IMG/VR virus record: IMGVR_UViG_3300028392_002058 | Span: 32,649 to 96,648 of that record | Origin: a virus | Direction: 5' to 3' (one strand) | Length of the DNA stretch: 64,000 nucleotides | Part shown: one piece after another, positions 49,583 through 58,141 of the stretch | Layout of the letters: every line of letters starts with the position of its first letter | Numbering within the stretch: position 1 is the stretch's first letter | Made by a program: the position numbers and the translations under genes | The notes under the pieces: generated by a model | Told to the model about the DNA's origin: nothing | The model's database searches: none | What the model saw: the letters and a program-made list of their open reading frames with translations, nothing else

Positions 49583-50850
49583 CCTGCCAATTCCGGAAAG
49601 GTCGCGGCAAAGTTTAAGCTTCTGCGTTTATCATACTCTGCTGTGAATCGAGCAAATTGATCTCGGCGATGATCGCGCTCAATCACATTCATTGCAGTGT
49701 GTCTAGACTTCCAGAACTGATAGACCATTTCCCATGTTTCTCTTTCAACACTCACAGTAGGATTGGTCAGCACAAAGTCATTGACTGTATCAAAGTATTG
49801 ATCGCAACTGTCTGGCAAGATGCGTAGGTCAAACTGCTTGGGGTCAACAAGACGACAGCAATTGAACATGATATCAATGCCGTCGGCTCGCATGTCAATT
49901 ACTTTCTGTACAAACACACTGAAGTTAAACACACTCATCAGGCCAAATGTGACCATTACACGAATAGGCACTCCAAATGTTGTGCTGACCTTGCGTACTG
50001 TTGCTTCCCACTTGACAATGTCAAGTCCGTCACGAATGTATTCTGCTTGTGGTCCCCATGTGTCCATGCTGGTGTAAACTTCGAGTCCTTTAATAGTCTT
50101 TGCTTCAAGCAATGCTGTTGCTTTGGTAAAGAATAGATCCAAGTTCTTTTCAGGTACACACAGGTTGGTGTTGACAACCAGTGTCAGCTCAGGATTATGA
50201 TTCTCTGCCACATAATCCAACAGCTTCATGAAGTTACGGGTGGCCAAAGGCTCTCCACCTGTTATGCGTAGATAACGCAGGCCAGAATATATTTCAGGTA
50301 ACCACTTCCAAAATGCATCAATGTAAGGATTGTTATCCTCGGGTATCATATCGTGCATCTTGTCTCGATGCACAGTTGGATCTTCAATTGGGTATGAACC
50401 GTACTTGCTTATTTCGTGTTCCCATGTTGAGCTTTGCCCAGGACTGCAATAGCTACAGGCAAAGTTGCAGGTGTTGGCAAATGAAATTTCCAAGTGTGCT
50501 GGACCAACAGGCTGGTCAGCTGGCGCAGATAATATCTCTTGTCTGCGTTCAATAGCCCAGGTTTCATTGGTAAAACGCTTACGATCACTGACTGCTGTGG
50601 CATCAATGTCTTCCATGTCCCAACAATAGCTACACTCTTTGGGACGGATGCCGTTCAGCATCATTTCTCGCTGTTTGATCTTGTGCTTGCTGTTGTGCAA
50701 TGCACCTGGGTTCGTGTTTACATCCGCCAAGTCCCAACGGTGTATCGGTGGATGATAGCAGGAGTGATTCTCACCCATGCCAAAGTGCATGGTGACCATC
50801 AGCCACTTGGCCGCACAAAAGCTGTGTTCAATGTTAATTGGTATCTGCAT
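49573..50850 (-). CDS. Radical SAM paralogue 5 of 8 (class A)
   Basis: 425 aa. C12 (FCAAKW), C31 (SCYHPP), C73/C76 (CSYCWDMED) with SDR, radical SAM C128, C132, C135 (CNFACSYCSP) followed by STWEHEI, then TGGEP. Same class as 45874, 53406 and 54928. Confidence 0.9.
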   Translation of the reverse strand: MQIPINIEHSFCAAKWLMVTMHFGMGENHSCYHPPIHRWDLADVNTNPGALHNSKHKIKQREMMLNGIRPKECSYCWDMEDIDATAVSDRKRFTNETWAIERRQEILSAPADQPVGPAHLEISFANTCNFACSYCSPGQSSTWEHEISKYGSYPIEDPTVHRDKMHDMIPEDNNPYIDAFWKWLPEIYSGLRYLRITGGEPLATRNFMKLLDYVAENHNPELTLVVNTNLCVPEKNLDLFFTKATALLEAKTIKGLEVYTSMDTWGPQAEYIRDGLDIVKWEATVRKVSTTFGVPIRVMVTFGLMSVFNFSVFVQKVIDMRADGIDIMFNCCRLVDPKQFDLRILPDSCDQYFDTVNDFVLTNPTVSVERETWEMVYQFWKSRHTAMNVIERDHRRDQFARFTAEYDKRRSLNFAATFPELAGWI

Positions 50851-52042
50851 TTATAATTTCTTCTAGTTCAGGCACATAAGTTTTATAGTTTAACTCACGA
50901 CTCTTATCCAACGCTGTAACAAACTCCCTGGCCTTGACAGTCAATTCAGGAATCCAAGGTCTGTCAAGCTTGGCATACAATTCATTTCTTTTGGCATCAT
51001 CAAACTTGTATTCATACTTGGATTTTAATTGTGCTTTAAGTGCTGTTGGAACAGCCTGTAAACTGAGATAGTCTGGATACAACACATAGTTATGAGTTGT
51101 GTTTTTATCAAATGAATATCGCATCCAGTCATCCAGTTTGTCTAGATTAAACACATTGAATATGCTGACAGTTTGTGTCACATGCCAGTCCACAGTGTGA
51201 ATTGCATCCAATTTCTTGATGCTGTTGACTGTGTCAACCCATACACTGGGCCAACGAATGTAATAATTTCTAGCACCGTAGTCGTCGACACTACAGTTGA
51301 CAGTGACCCGTTTAAAGTGTTTCCATAAGTCAGCAAGTCTGTCTGGAATATCCATCATGTTAAGACTGTACACCAAGTGTACCTGTTGTGCTTGCCCTGT
51401 GGCTATCAGCTTTTCAAGGTAACCAAAGTGTGCTTTTATCAGTGTTGGTTCACCACCGTTGATGTAAATCTCTTCTACATCTGTGCTCAATGTGGCCAGC
51501 TCAGAATAAAACTCTGGTCGGTCATGCCATTTGAAGTTTTCCATTGGTCGCAATGTAAACCAAGGCAGATCCTTGGCAATCTTGACTTCATCTCCGTACC
51601 ACTTGCTACTGCTGAAACTGTTGCAGGTCACGCAGGCATTGTTGCATACATTGCCAAGTCTCAGCTCAACATAACGATAGTTTGGCTTGGTCAATCGTGC
51701 TGTTTGTTCCAGCTCTGGTACAATATGTGCCCAGCGTTCATTTTCGTACATGCGCTTGCTGACCAGGCCAGCGGCCTCATCCTGCCAGCAACCTTCACAT
51801 TCAACAGGTTCCTTGCCATCAATCATGTCTTGCCGTACACGAACAAAGTTGTCGCTGTTGGCAATGGTCAAGATGTTGGTATTGTCAAAGGTCTGTAATT
51901 GTGTTGTGCGTGGCTTCATTGCCCAACTGACTGCATCAGTGTGATTGCTACGACAGCATAGACTAACGCCGCCATTGGGATGGCTGGCCAGATGCATCCA
52001 GGGTAACACGCATCTTGTGTCTTTCATAGACTCTCCCACCAA
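50834..52042 (-). CDS. Radical SAM paralogue 4 of 8 (class B)
   Basis: 402 aa. C11 (CVLPW), C29C30 (LCCRSN), C82/C85 (CEGCWQDE), radical SAM C133, C137, C140 (CNNACVTCNS) with SSSKW, then NGGEP. Overlaps its neighbours by 17-19 bases. Confidence 0.9.
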   Translation of the reverse strand: MVGESMKDTRCVLPWMHLASHPNGGVSLCCRSNHTDAVSWAMKPRTTQLQTFDNTNILTIANSDNFVRVRQDMIDGKEPVECEGCWQDEAAGLVSKRMYENERWAHIVPELEQTARLTKPNYRYVELRLGNVCNNACVTCNSFSSSKWYGDEVKIAKDLPWFTLRPMENFKWHDRPEFYSELATLSTDVEEIYINGGEPTLIKAHFGYLEKLIATGQAQQVHLVYSLNMMDIPDRLADLWKHFKRVTVNCSVDDYGARNYYIRWPSVWVDTVNSIKKLDAIHTVDWHVTQTVSIFNVFNLDKLDDWMRYSFDKNTTHNYVLYPDYLSLQAVPTALKAQLKSKYEYKFDDAKRNELYAKLDRPWIPELTVKAREFVTALDKSRELNYKTYVPELEEIINADTN

Positions 52043-53409
52043 GCCAGCAGTTCTGGATCTGCAGAATAGATTGTGGCCATGGTTGTTTTATCTTTGCGGA
52101 TTGTTTCCAACCGCTTGACCCAATTCATTCCGTTGCGGGCCGCTGACTTATAAGTTTCTGGAAAGGCTTCTTCATGTGTTTGTCTACTATCACGCATGGA
52201 CTCTAAGGTAGAGATTACACTCCATTGCTTTGGTCCTGCTAAAGGTCGCATGTAAGCAACAAGTTCCTCAATGTGACGATTTAAAATATGTCTGGGCCAG
52301 CTCATTGGTGTCCACATGATATCTGCATGGAACGCAAATGTAATCTTTGTGATGATTTCAACATCTAATTCCAAGCTTAGTTCAAATAGATCTTTGAGAG
52401 AGAACATGCCCGGTGCTGTGATGGTCAAATCCAGTTTCATGCGCTCTCGACCGCCAGGCAAGCTCACCCCTTCTTTAAAGTTGGCCAGCCACTCGTTCCA
52501 CTTGATGCCTGTACGAATATATTCTACAATTTCACCTGTGCCATCTATGCTGGCACACATCATCCAGTCTTTGAATTGCGGCAAGTAATCAAACAGATTC
52601 TTTTTACCAAACACCACACGACTTAGATTGCTGTTGTAGCGCATGTAACAATCTTTTGCACTGCCATTGCGAAGCATTTCTTCAAGCGTCCACCAATGTA
52701 TATCATACATCAATGGCTCGCCACCTACCCAATACATTTCTTCAATGATACCACGCTGTACTGCATCTCGAAATTCAGGTTCTACCACACGAGCTTGGAA
52801 GTCTTGCATGGCAGACTTGATTTCAGGAACCATAAAGGGTTGGTCTTTGGGTGTCCATAGGTCATGCTGTTTCTTTTCAACTTCCCAACTACTGCTCAAT
52901 TGTTCTCCACACATGCGGCATTTGAAATTGCATAGGTTACTGAACCTGTAGTCAAAGCTGACAGGTTCCATTGTGGTATGGCCTGTTTCATCTGTTGCAT
53001 CAAACGCCTGTTGAATCTGTTCGCGAAATAGATTACCTGTAAACCAACCCTTGTAACTGCCTTCCATTAGTAAATTATGATTGCACACATCACATTGTGG
53101 AATTTCTTCACCAGCCATCAGCTTGACCCGAATATCTTTCATGTAGTCGCTGTTCCAGTGTTCCTTTAAACTGACTGGCTGGTAATCTGACAATGCTGTC
53201 TTGCTTTCAGTCACTGCTCCGTAGGCCTTGTCATTGCTACTGTCAATGTATTGCTTCTGGAAGCTGTGCTCTTCTCTACTGGCACAACAGAGTCTGCGCT
53301 CACTTTGCGGACTGATGTAAGTGTGGCGCCAAGGTGCCATACAGAAATAAGGGTTAGGATTGTCCTTGGCTGGCTTACCTGGTTCCCAAATTGGTATTAC
53401 TCGTTTCAT
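52024..53409 (-). CDS. Radical SAM paralogue 3 of 8 (class B)
   Basis: 461 aa. C23 (FCMAPW), C41C42 (LCCASR), C106/C109 (CDVCN), radical SAM C160, C164, C167 (CNFKCRMCGE) with LSSSW, then VGGEP. Coupled to paralogue 2 by a four-base overlap. Confidence 0.9.
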   Translation of the reverse strand: MKRVIPIWEPGKPAKDNPNPYFCMAPWRHTYISPQSERRLCCASREEHSFQKQYIDSSNDKAYGAVTESKTALSDYQPVSLKEHWNSDYMKDIRVKLMAGEEIPQCDVCNHNLLMEGSYKGWFTGNLFREQIQQAFDATDETGHTTMEPVSFDYRFSNLCNFKCRMCGEQLSSSWEVEKKQHDLWTPKDQPFMVPEIKSAMQDFQARVVEPEFRDAVQRGIIEEMYWVGGEPLMYDIHWWTLEEMLRNGSAKDCYMRYNSNLSRVVFGKKNLFDYLPQFKDWMMCASIDGTGEIVEYIRTGIKWNEWLANFKEGVSLPGGRERMKLDLTITAPGMFSLKDLFELSLELDVEIITKITFAFHADIMWTPMSWPRHILNRHIEELVAYMRPLAGPKQWSVISTLESMRDSRQTHEEAFPETYKSAARNGMNWVKRLETIRKDKTTMATIYSADPELLAWWESL

Positions 53410-54944
53410 TGTAAGTCCGGATTGAAAAATTCTTCCTTGCTGGGGTCTTCGGGCGGATGGTCTGGAATATGTCCAGTTTCATCGCTGTATGTTCCGCTTA
53501 GGATTTCTTCTCTTGACGGAGTTGGTGTATCAATGCTGTCATACCAATCAACAAACTCCTGTGGAAATGTTGCACGGAAGTCCTTGCCTCTACGCACATC
53601 ATATTGTGTGTAGAAGTTTTTAAAGTCCAAGTGCTGTTGACCCATATCCTTGACATTCTTGTGCGGTGTCTTGATGACATCAAGATAGTCAATCAGTCGT
53701 TGTGTTTGTTCACGCTCAATTGGAGTCATGATAGGCCAACCATGTGGGCCAGTTCCCATTTGTACTCGTTCATCCTGGGCAATTATATTATCCAACCATG
53801 CTTGTAACTTGTCGCGATACTTTTGTCTAATGCTGGTTGGCAACATGGCGCAACTCTGGAAGCTGGGAAAACGCAGAATATTCAAACTCATTGTGGGATA
53901 TACAGTTTTATGCTCACGCTTGAATTCCAGTATCTCATCCATGAATTCGGTGATACTGGCAAGACACAAACTATTGATGGTCATCATCATGTGTGTCTTT
54001 TTAATATTGCCTTCAGTGTGCAAGCGATGCAAATTGTCTTTCCATTTGCTGTAGACCATACCATCACGAATGTATTCGCTGTGTGCGCCCACACTTTCAT
54101 TGCTGGTATAAACTTCCAGGTGCGGAACAAACTTACTCAACTCAATAAACTTGTCCATCAAGTCATCTTTGGGCACCAGGTTACTGTTGATGGCATAACG
54201 CAATACACCGCCGTCGGCTCGTTTGGTTGCTCGTTCTTGATTGTCTTTGAACCATTGCATCAGTTTCCAAACGCCCGGAGCCATCAATGGCTCGCCACCA
54301 GTGATTCGAATCTCTTCTAAGTTGTCGGCTAGCCCTTCATCCCACCAGCGCCAAAACGCTTTGATGTAAGGATTGGTTTCGTCTGCAATTGGAATAGCAT
54401 GGTCAGCCGCATTGATAAAGTGGCTACGGGCATCACCATCAATGTTACGATATGGGCCAAACTTTTTAATGTCTTTGACCCAACTGGTACTAAAGCTGGG
54501 GTTGCAATAACTGCAAGAAAAATTGCAAGTACGGTCAAACGAAATTTCCAATGTCTTTAACATTGTATCGTGTTGCCAATGTGTGGTAGCGGCCGCAATG
54601 ATGTCTTTGTCCGAGAACACCGCAGTTTTGTACACACGATCCGATATGCTGTTGCGACCCAAGTCTTCAATCTTCCAGCAGTACTCACATTCTTGTGGAC
54701 GAGTACCTTCCTGCATCATCTTACGCATGAGTTTCTTGTGCGGTGTATTGTGAATGGCAGTGGGATTGGCGTCGAGTTCACTTGCATCAATTTGATGTCC
54801 AAGTGGATGGTGGCAACTGGTTGTTTGTCCATTGCCCAACCAAATTGTGGCATTGAGCCATTTGGCGGCACAGAAGCTGTCGCTAGTGCTGTCAACCATC
54901 CGAATTTTGTATTCGGCAAAGGATTCATTATGTTTCTTTGGCAT
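53406..54944 (-). CDS. Radical SAM paralogue 2 of 8 (class A)
   Basis: 512 aa. C25 (FCAAKW), C44 (SCHHPL), C86/C89 (CEYCWKIED) with SDR, radical SAM C140, C144, C147 (CNFSCSYCNP) with FSTSW, then TGGEP. Acidic proline-rich C-terminal tail (ETGHIPDHPPEDPSKEE) not shared by the others. Confidence 0.9.
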   Translation of the reverse strand: MPKKHNESFAEYKIRMVDSTSDSFCAAKWLNATIWLGNGQTTSCHHPLGHQIDASELDANPTAIHNTPHKKLMRKMMQEGTRPQECEYCWKIEDLGRNSISDRVYKTAVFSDKDIIAAATTHWQHDTMLKTLEISFDRTCNFSCSYCNPSFSTSWVKDIKKFGPYRNIDGDARSHFINAADHAIPIADETNPYIKAFWRWWDEGLADNLEEIRITGGEPLMAPGVWKLMQWFKDNQERATKRADGGVLRYAINSNLVPKDDLMDKFIELSKFVPHLEVYTSNESVGAHSEYIRDGMVYSKWKDNLHRLHTEGNIKKTHMMMTINSLCLASITEFMDEILEFKREHKTVYPTMSLNILRFPSFQSCAMLPTSIRQKYRDKLQAWLDNIIAQDERVQMGTGPHGWPIMTPIEREQTQRLIDYLDVIKTPHKNVKDMGQQHLDFKNFYTQYDVRRGKDFRATFPQEFVDWYDSIDTPTPSREEILSGTYSDETGHIPDHPPEDPSKEEFFNPDLQ

Positions 54945-56586
54945 CGTCTATTCTCATTTGTAACAACTTACATTCATTGTAGTAGGAGTTCATCTCCGGA
55001 AAAACTTCTAAGAAGGCAGTATCTCTGCGTCTATCATACTCATTTATGTATTGATAAAATTGTAATCTATTCGTTTGAACAGCGGCAGGGTCTTTGCCTT
55101 CTTTAATTATAGCTAGATTTCTTTCAAGTTTCAATATCTCATGTGGCTTGAAACCTTCAAATGTTTCTCTGTAATCTTCTTGCTGTGCATTGCTACGCAT
55201 AAACTCCAAGCAATCTTCAATGGTTGCAATCAAGGTTGGCGTTGCATTTTGTGGATCAAACCAGTTGGGGTATTTTAGCAATGGTATGTCTAAAAATATT
55301 CTTTGGAACTTCTTTTGGAAATACTTCTTGTGTTCAATGCCATGTTCTTTTTCGTGCTCTGTTGGTTCTGGAGCAATTTCAAACTCAGTTTGATTCCGGC
55401 CGCCGAATTCTACTCGCAAATCTAATATCATTTGCAACCAACTTTTTAAACTTGGAATTGACAGTATGTTAAAGGTGTTGATGAAACTGACAGTGGTGTA
55501 CTTAGTTTCAGCTAAGAACTTTCTAGTGTTGGACATTAATCTTGCATAGTCTAAACCAGTACGCATATATTCTGCTTGCTGACCTACTCCGTCCAAGCTG
55601 ATGTATAACCAGAAATGTTTAAAGCCCTTGTCCACATACCAATGATTGCCACTGAACTTGTTGAAGTTTTCAGTATCTTCATAAGTGCGTATGACTTCAA
55701 TGGCCTGTACTTTGCTAATAAACTTGTCAAATAACTTTTGATCCGGCGGACACATGTTGCTGGTAATGCTTAGTTCTAATTGTCCATGTGGATTCTCATT
55801 CACATAGTCCAACACCTTAAAGGTATTCCGATCCATCAATGGTTCGCCGCCAGTCATACGAAATACTCGTAGTGTACGATAAATGTCTGGCCACCATTTC
55901 CAAAATGCTGTCACATAAGGATTATCTTTGACAGCAACTTCTAGCGGCATGTATCCTGAAACTTTTAAATTGCGTAGATTGTTATGATCAACCTTGTTTT
56001 TGCCCGGCAAGTCAAAGTTGTAAGGTCCATGCTGTTTGATTTCTTCTTCCCATGCTGTACTGATATGAGGACTACAGTACATGCATTTGAAATTACAAGC
56101 CTGATTAAAATTCACTTCGACATATCGTGGAACAATATCGAAATCGGCCTCCTTTAGAACTACATTGCGAAAGTCAGGGGCGGCCCAGTCTTCGCTGGAC
56201 TTGTAATGTCTATCACTAAGGTGTCCTTGTGGGCCACCACCAGGTGCATCTTCCACACGCCAACAGTAACTACAACCTTCTGGCCGCTTGCCAGTCAACA
56301 TTAGTTCTCGTTCTTGTTTTTTGAACTTGGTGTTATGCAATGCGCTGGGATTTTCTTTGAGCTCTAGTAGTGGAATAGCATGCGGAGGCGGATGATAACA
56401 ACTTTGTGTGGTACCGTTGGCCAGATTGATACTGACTTGTAACCACTTGGCCAGACACATTGTTGGACTAATTTTGTCCAGGTTGTCTCGCATGTTCTCT
56501 GCCTTTTGAAAATACTCAGTATAACCAAAGTCTTTTCTCTTAGGCGGCTCTTTTACTTGCTTGGAAATTTTGTCAAAGAAATTCAT
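54928..56586 (-). CDS. Radical SAM paralogue 1 of 8 (class A, first and largest)
   Basis: 552 aa from this ATG (a GTG six bases upstream is possible). C44 (MCLAKW), C63 (SCYHPP), C105/C108 (CSYCWRVED) with LSDR, radical SAM C164, C168, C171 (CNFKCMYCSP) with ISTAW, then TGGEP. Starts the 15.5-kb operon directly after TATAAGTA and a terminator. Confidence 0.9.
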   Translation of the reverse strand: MNFFDKISKQVKEPPKRKDFGYTEYFQKAENMRDNLDKISPTMCLAKWLQVSINLANGTTQSCYHPPPHAIPLLELKENPSALHNTKFKKQERELMLTGKRPEGCSYCWRVEDAPGGGPQGHLSDRHYKSSEDWAAPDFRNVVLKEADFDIVPRYVEVNFNQACNFKCMYCSPHISTAWEEEIKQHGPYNFDLPGKNKVDHNNLRNLKVSGYMPLEVAVKDNPYVTAFWKWWPDIYRTLRVFRMTGGEPLMDRNTFKVLDYVNENPHGQLELSITSNMCPPDQKLFDKFISKVQAIEVIRTYEDTENFNKFSGNHWYVDKGFKHFWLYISLDGVGQQAEYMRTGLDYARLMSNTRKFLAETKYTTVSFINTFNILSIPSLKSWLQMILDLRVEFGGRNQTEFEIAPEPTEHEKEHGIEHKKYFQKKFQRIFLDIPLLKYPNWFDPQNATPTLIATIEDCLEFMRSNAQQEDYRETFEGFKPHEILKLERNLAIIKEGKDPAAVQTNRLQFYQYINEYDRRRDTAFLEVFPEMNSYYNECKLLQMRIDDAKET

Positions 56587-56592
56587 TAACAC

Positions 56593-56600
56593 TACTTATA
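56593..56600 (-). promoter_or_regulatory. Late-type promoter motif TATAAGTA for the radical SAM operon
   Basis: Minus strand TATAAGTA six bases from the ATG at 56586, right after the terminator at 56607-56628. No TTGACA at -35. Confidence 0.55.
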
Positions 56601-56606
56601 AAAAAC

Positions 56607-56628
56607 AAAAGGCCACGAATGGCCTTTT
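56607..56628 (-). terminator. Intrinsic terminator
   Basis: 9-bp stem AAAAGGCCA / TGGCCTTTT with a UUCG loop on the minus strand, then TTTTGTTTTTT. Ends the unit containing the DUF3307 gene. Confidence 0.9.
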
Positions 56629-56644
56629 GAATTGATGTAACTGA

Positions 56645-57004
56645 TTATACTGATCTTACAAATATTGCAACAATGATTAGGTATGTTGCACTATGAGCAA
56701 GTTGGTCAAGGCCAAACTCGGCCCAGTACCGTGAGGTAGTATTGTCTTTGATACCATAATTCATTTTTGCCCAATCAATATGATAATGAAGTACAAAATC
56801 AATGATTGCCAAAAACAATGCAAACACCATACCCGATACTGCAAATACTACAAAGGTACCAAGGCCGTGGTATGCAGAATGCAATAGCCCATGCTTGGCT
56901 CCATAGGTGCCTTTGTCTTGCATCATCTGTTGGGTTTGCCAAACAAAATCGCATAACCAATGCTTGATAAAAAGCATTAGCAATGCGGCTTCAAATAATA
57001 ACAT
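56645..57004 (-). CDS. DUF3307-like membrane protein
   Basis: 119 aa with three or four membrane helices. The family pattern IKHWLCDFVWQTQQMMQDKG then GLLHSAYHGLGT, HYHIDWAKMNYG and GLDQLAHSATYLI is clear. Membrane protein of unknown role, common in phages. Confidence 0.85.
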   Translation of the reverse strand: MLLFEAALLMLFIKHWLCDFVWQTQQMMQDKGTYGAKHGLLHSAYHGLGTFVVFAVSGMVFALFLAIIDFVLHYHIDWAKMNYGIKDNTTSRYWAEFGLDQLAHSATYLIIVAIFVRSV

Positions 57005-57005
57005 G

Positions 57006-57170
57006 TTATTTCTCTCTAAGATCGATTATTAGTACCTTGTCATAGTGGCCTTCTTCGGCTTCTATAATTGCGTCTGCTTCAAACTCATTGTCACACAATT
57101 CAGTTCTAGATACTATTAAGCCATCGGCTGTTTCTTTATAAAATTGTATTTCAACTCTAGGATTCATCAT
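57006..57170 (-). CDS. 54-aa hypothetical protein
   Basis: Two ATGs in a row at the start overlap the upstream stop region (ATG ATG AAT). Beta-alpha-beta look (RVEIQFYKETADGLIVS, then an acidic helix). Family unknown. Confidence 0.6.
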   Translation of the reverse strand: MMNPRVEIQFYKETADGLIVSRTELCDNEFEADAIIEAEEGHYDKVLIIDLREK

Positions 57171-57393
57171 TATTCTCAATGTCATTGAGCCAGGTGTCAA
57201 CCCGCTCTTCGGCCTCTTGTTGTGTCAAGGCCGGCACATCAAACTCCATTGGGTAGCCTACATTGTGTCGAACATCAAATGGAATACGACCTGCAGAAAA
57301 AGGAAACCTATCCAAGTTACGAAATACTGTAAACTCTTGCAAGTTCTTGGCTCTTGTAATTAGATTTTCAGAGATTGATTTAGCGGTTTCCAT
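57157..57393 (-). CDS. Hypothetical phage protein
   Basis: 78 aa; central FSAGRIPFDVRHNVGYPMEF and C-terminal acidic helix. Overlaps its neighbour by 14 bases. No domain recognised. Confidence 0.6.
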   Translation of the reverse strand: METAKSISENLITRAKNLQEFTVFRNLDRFPFSAGRIPFDVRHNVGYPMEFDVPALTQQEAEERVDTWLNDIENNDES

Positions 57394-57401
57394 TGTATTC
57401 C

Positions 57402-57602
57402 TTATGCCATCTTGTCTACATTCTGTCCTGCACGATTCATCTGTCGATTCATTTCAATTCGCTTGCGCTCATTTTCTACTTGGTTTTCTTTGACACGCTG
57501 AGCTTCTAACCTGAGTTCTTCATGCCGCTGATCTAATTTTTTAAGTTGCATTTGATCATAGATTCTACTGGCATCTTGTGCGGCACGATTGACTGCTTCC
57601 AT
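57402..57602 (-). CDS. Short coiled-coil protein
   Basis: 66 aa, nearly all charged heptads (LKKLDQRHEELRLEAQRVKE) with no cysteine or proline; a coiled-coil helix. Ends one base before the peroxiredoxin. Function unknown. Confidence 0.65.
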   Translation of the reverse strand: MEAVNRAAQDASRIYDQMQLKKLDQRHEELRLEAQRVKENQVENERKRIEMNRQMNRAGQNVDKMA

Positions 57603-57603
57603 G

Positions 57604-58140
57604 TTATTCTCCTTGCAGGTATTTCATTACATTTTCAGGACTAGATACCCCGTACGGATCTGCATCATCTTTGGATGAATCTGGTTCTTTGAACATTCGT
57701 TCTACCTTGCCATTACTTATAATTGCGGCATAACGATGACTGCGAGAACCAAATCCAATGTCACTCATATCAACCAACATGTCCATCAGTTTGGTAAATT
57801 TGCCAGCACCATCTGGAATAACTTTTACATTTTTGATGCCAAGGCTACGGGCCCACTCGTTCATTACAAAGGCATCGTTGACACTGATGCAATAGATTTC
57901 ATCAATGCCCTGTGCTTTGAAGTCGATGTAGTGCTGTTCAAAGCCGGGTAACTGAAATGTACTGCAAGTTGGTGTAAATGCGCCTGGTAAACTAAAAATA
58001 ATTACTCGCTTGTTGTCAAACAACTCATTGGCTGTTTTAAACACAAATTCTCCGCCAATCGGGCATCCGCCGTCAGCAGGTGCTTCATCGCCTTCGCGGA
58101 ATGCAAAGGTCACATTAGGTATAAATTTTGTATTTTCCAT
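57604..58140 (-). CDS. Peroxiredoxin (Prx5/AhpE-like)
   Basis: 178 aa. PGAFTPTCST with peroxidatic C59 and an Arg-Trp region (MNEWARSLG) typical of Prx5. Reduces peroxides using thiols. It follows the Bax-inhibitor gene with TAATATG coupling. Its presence fits a genome rich in oxygen-sensitive iron enzymes (inference). Confidence 0.9.
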   Translation of the reverse strand: MENTKFIPNVTFAFREGDEAPADGGCPIGGEFVFKTANELFDNKRVIIFSLPGAFTPTCSTFQLPGFEQHYIDFKAQGIDEIYCISVNDAFVMNEWARSLGIKNVKVIPDGAGKFTKLMDMLVDMSDIGFGSRSHRYAAIISNGKVERMFKEPDSSKDDADPYGVSSPENVMKYLQGE

Positions 58141-58141
58141 A

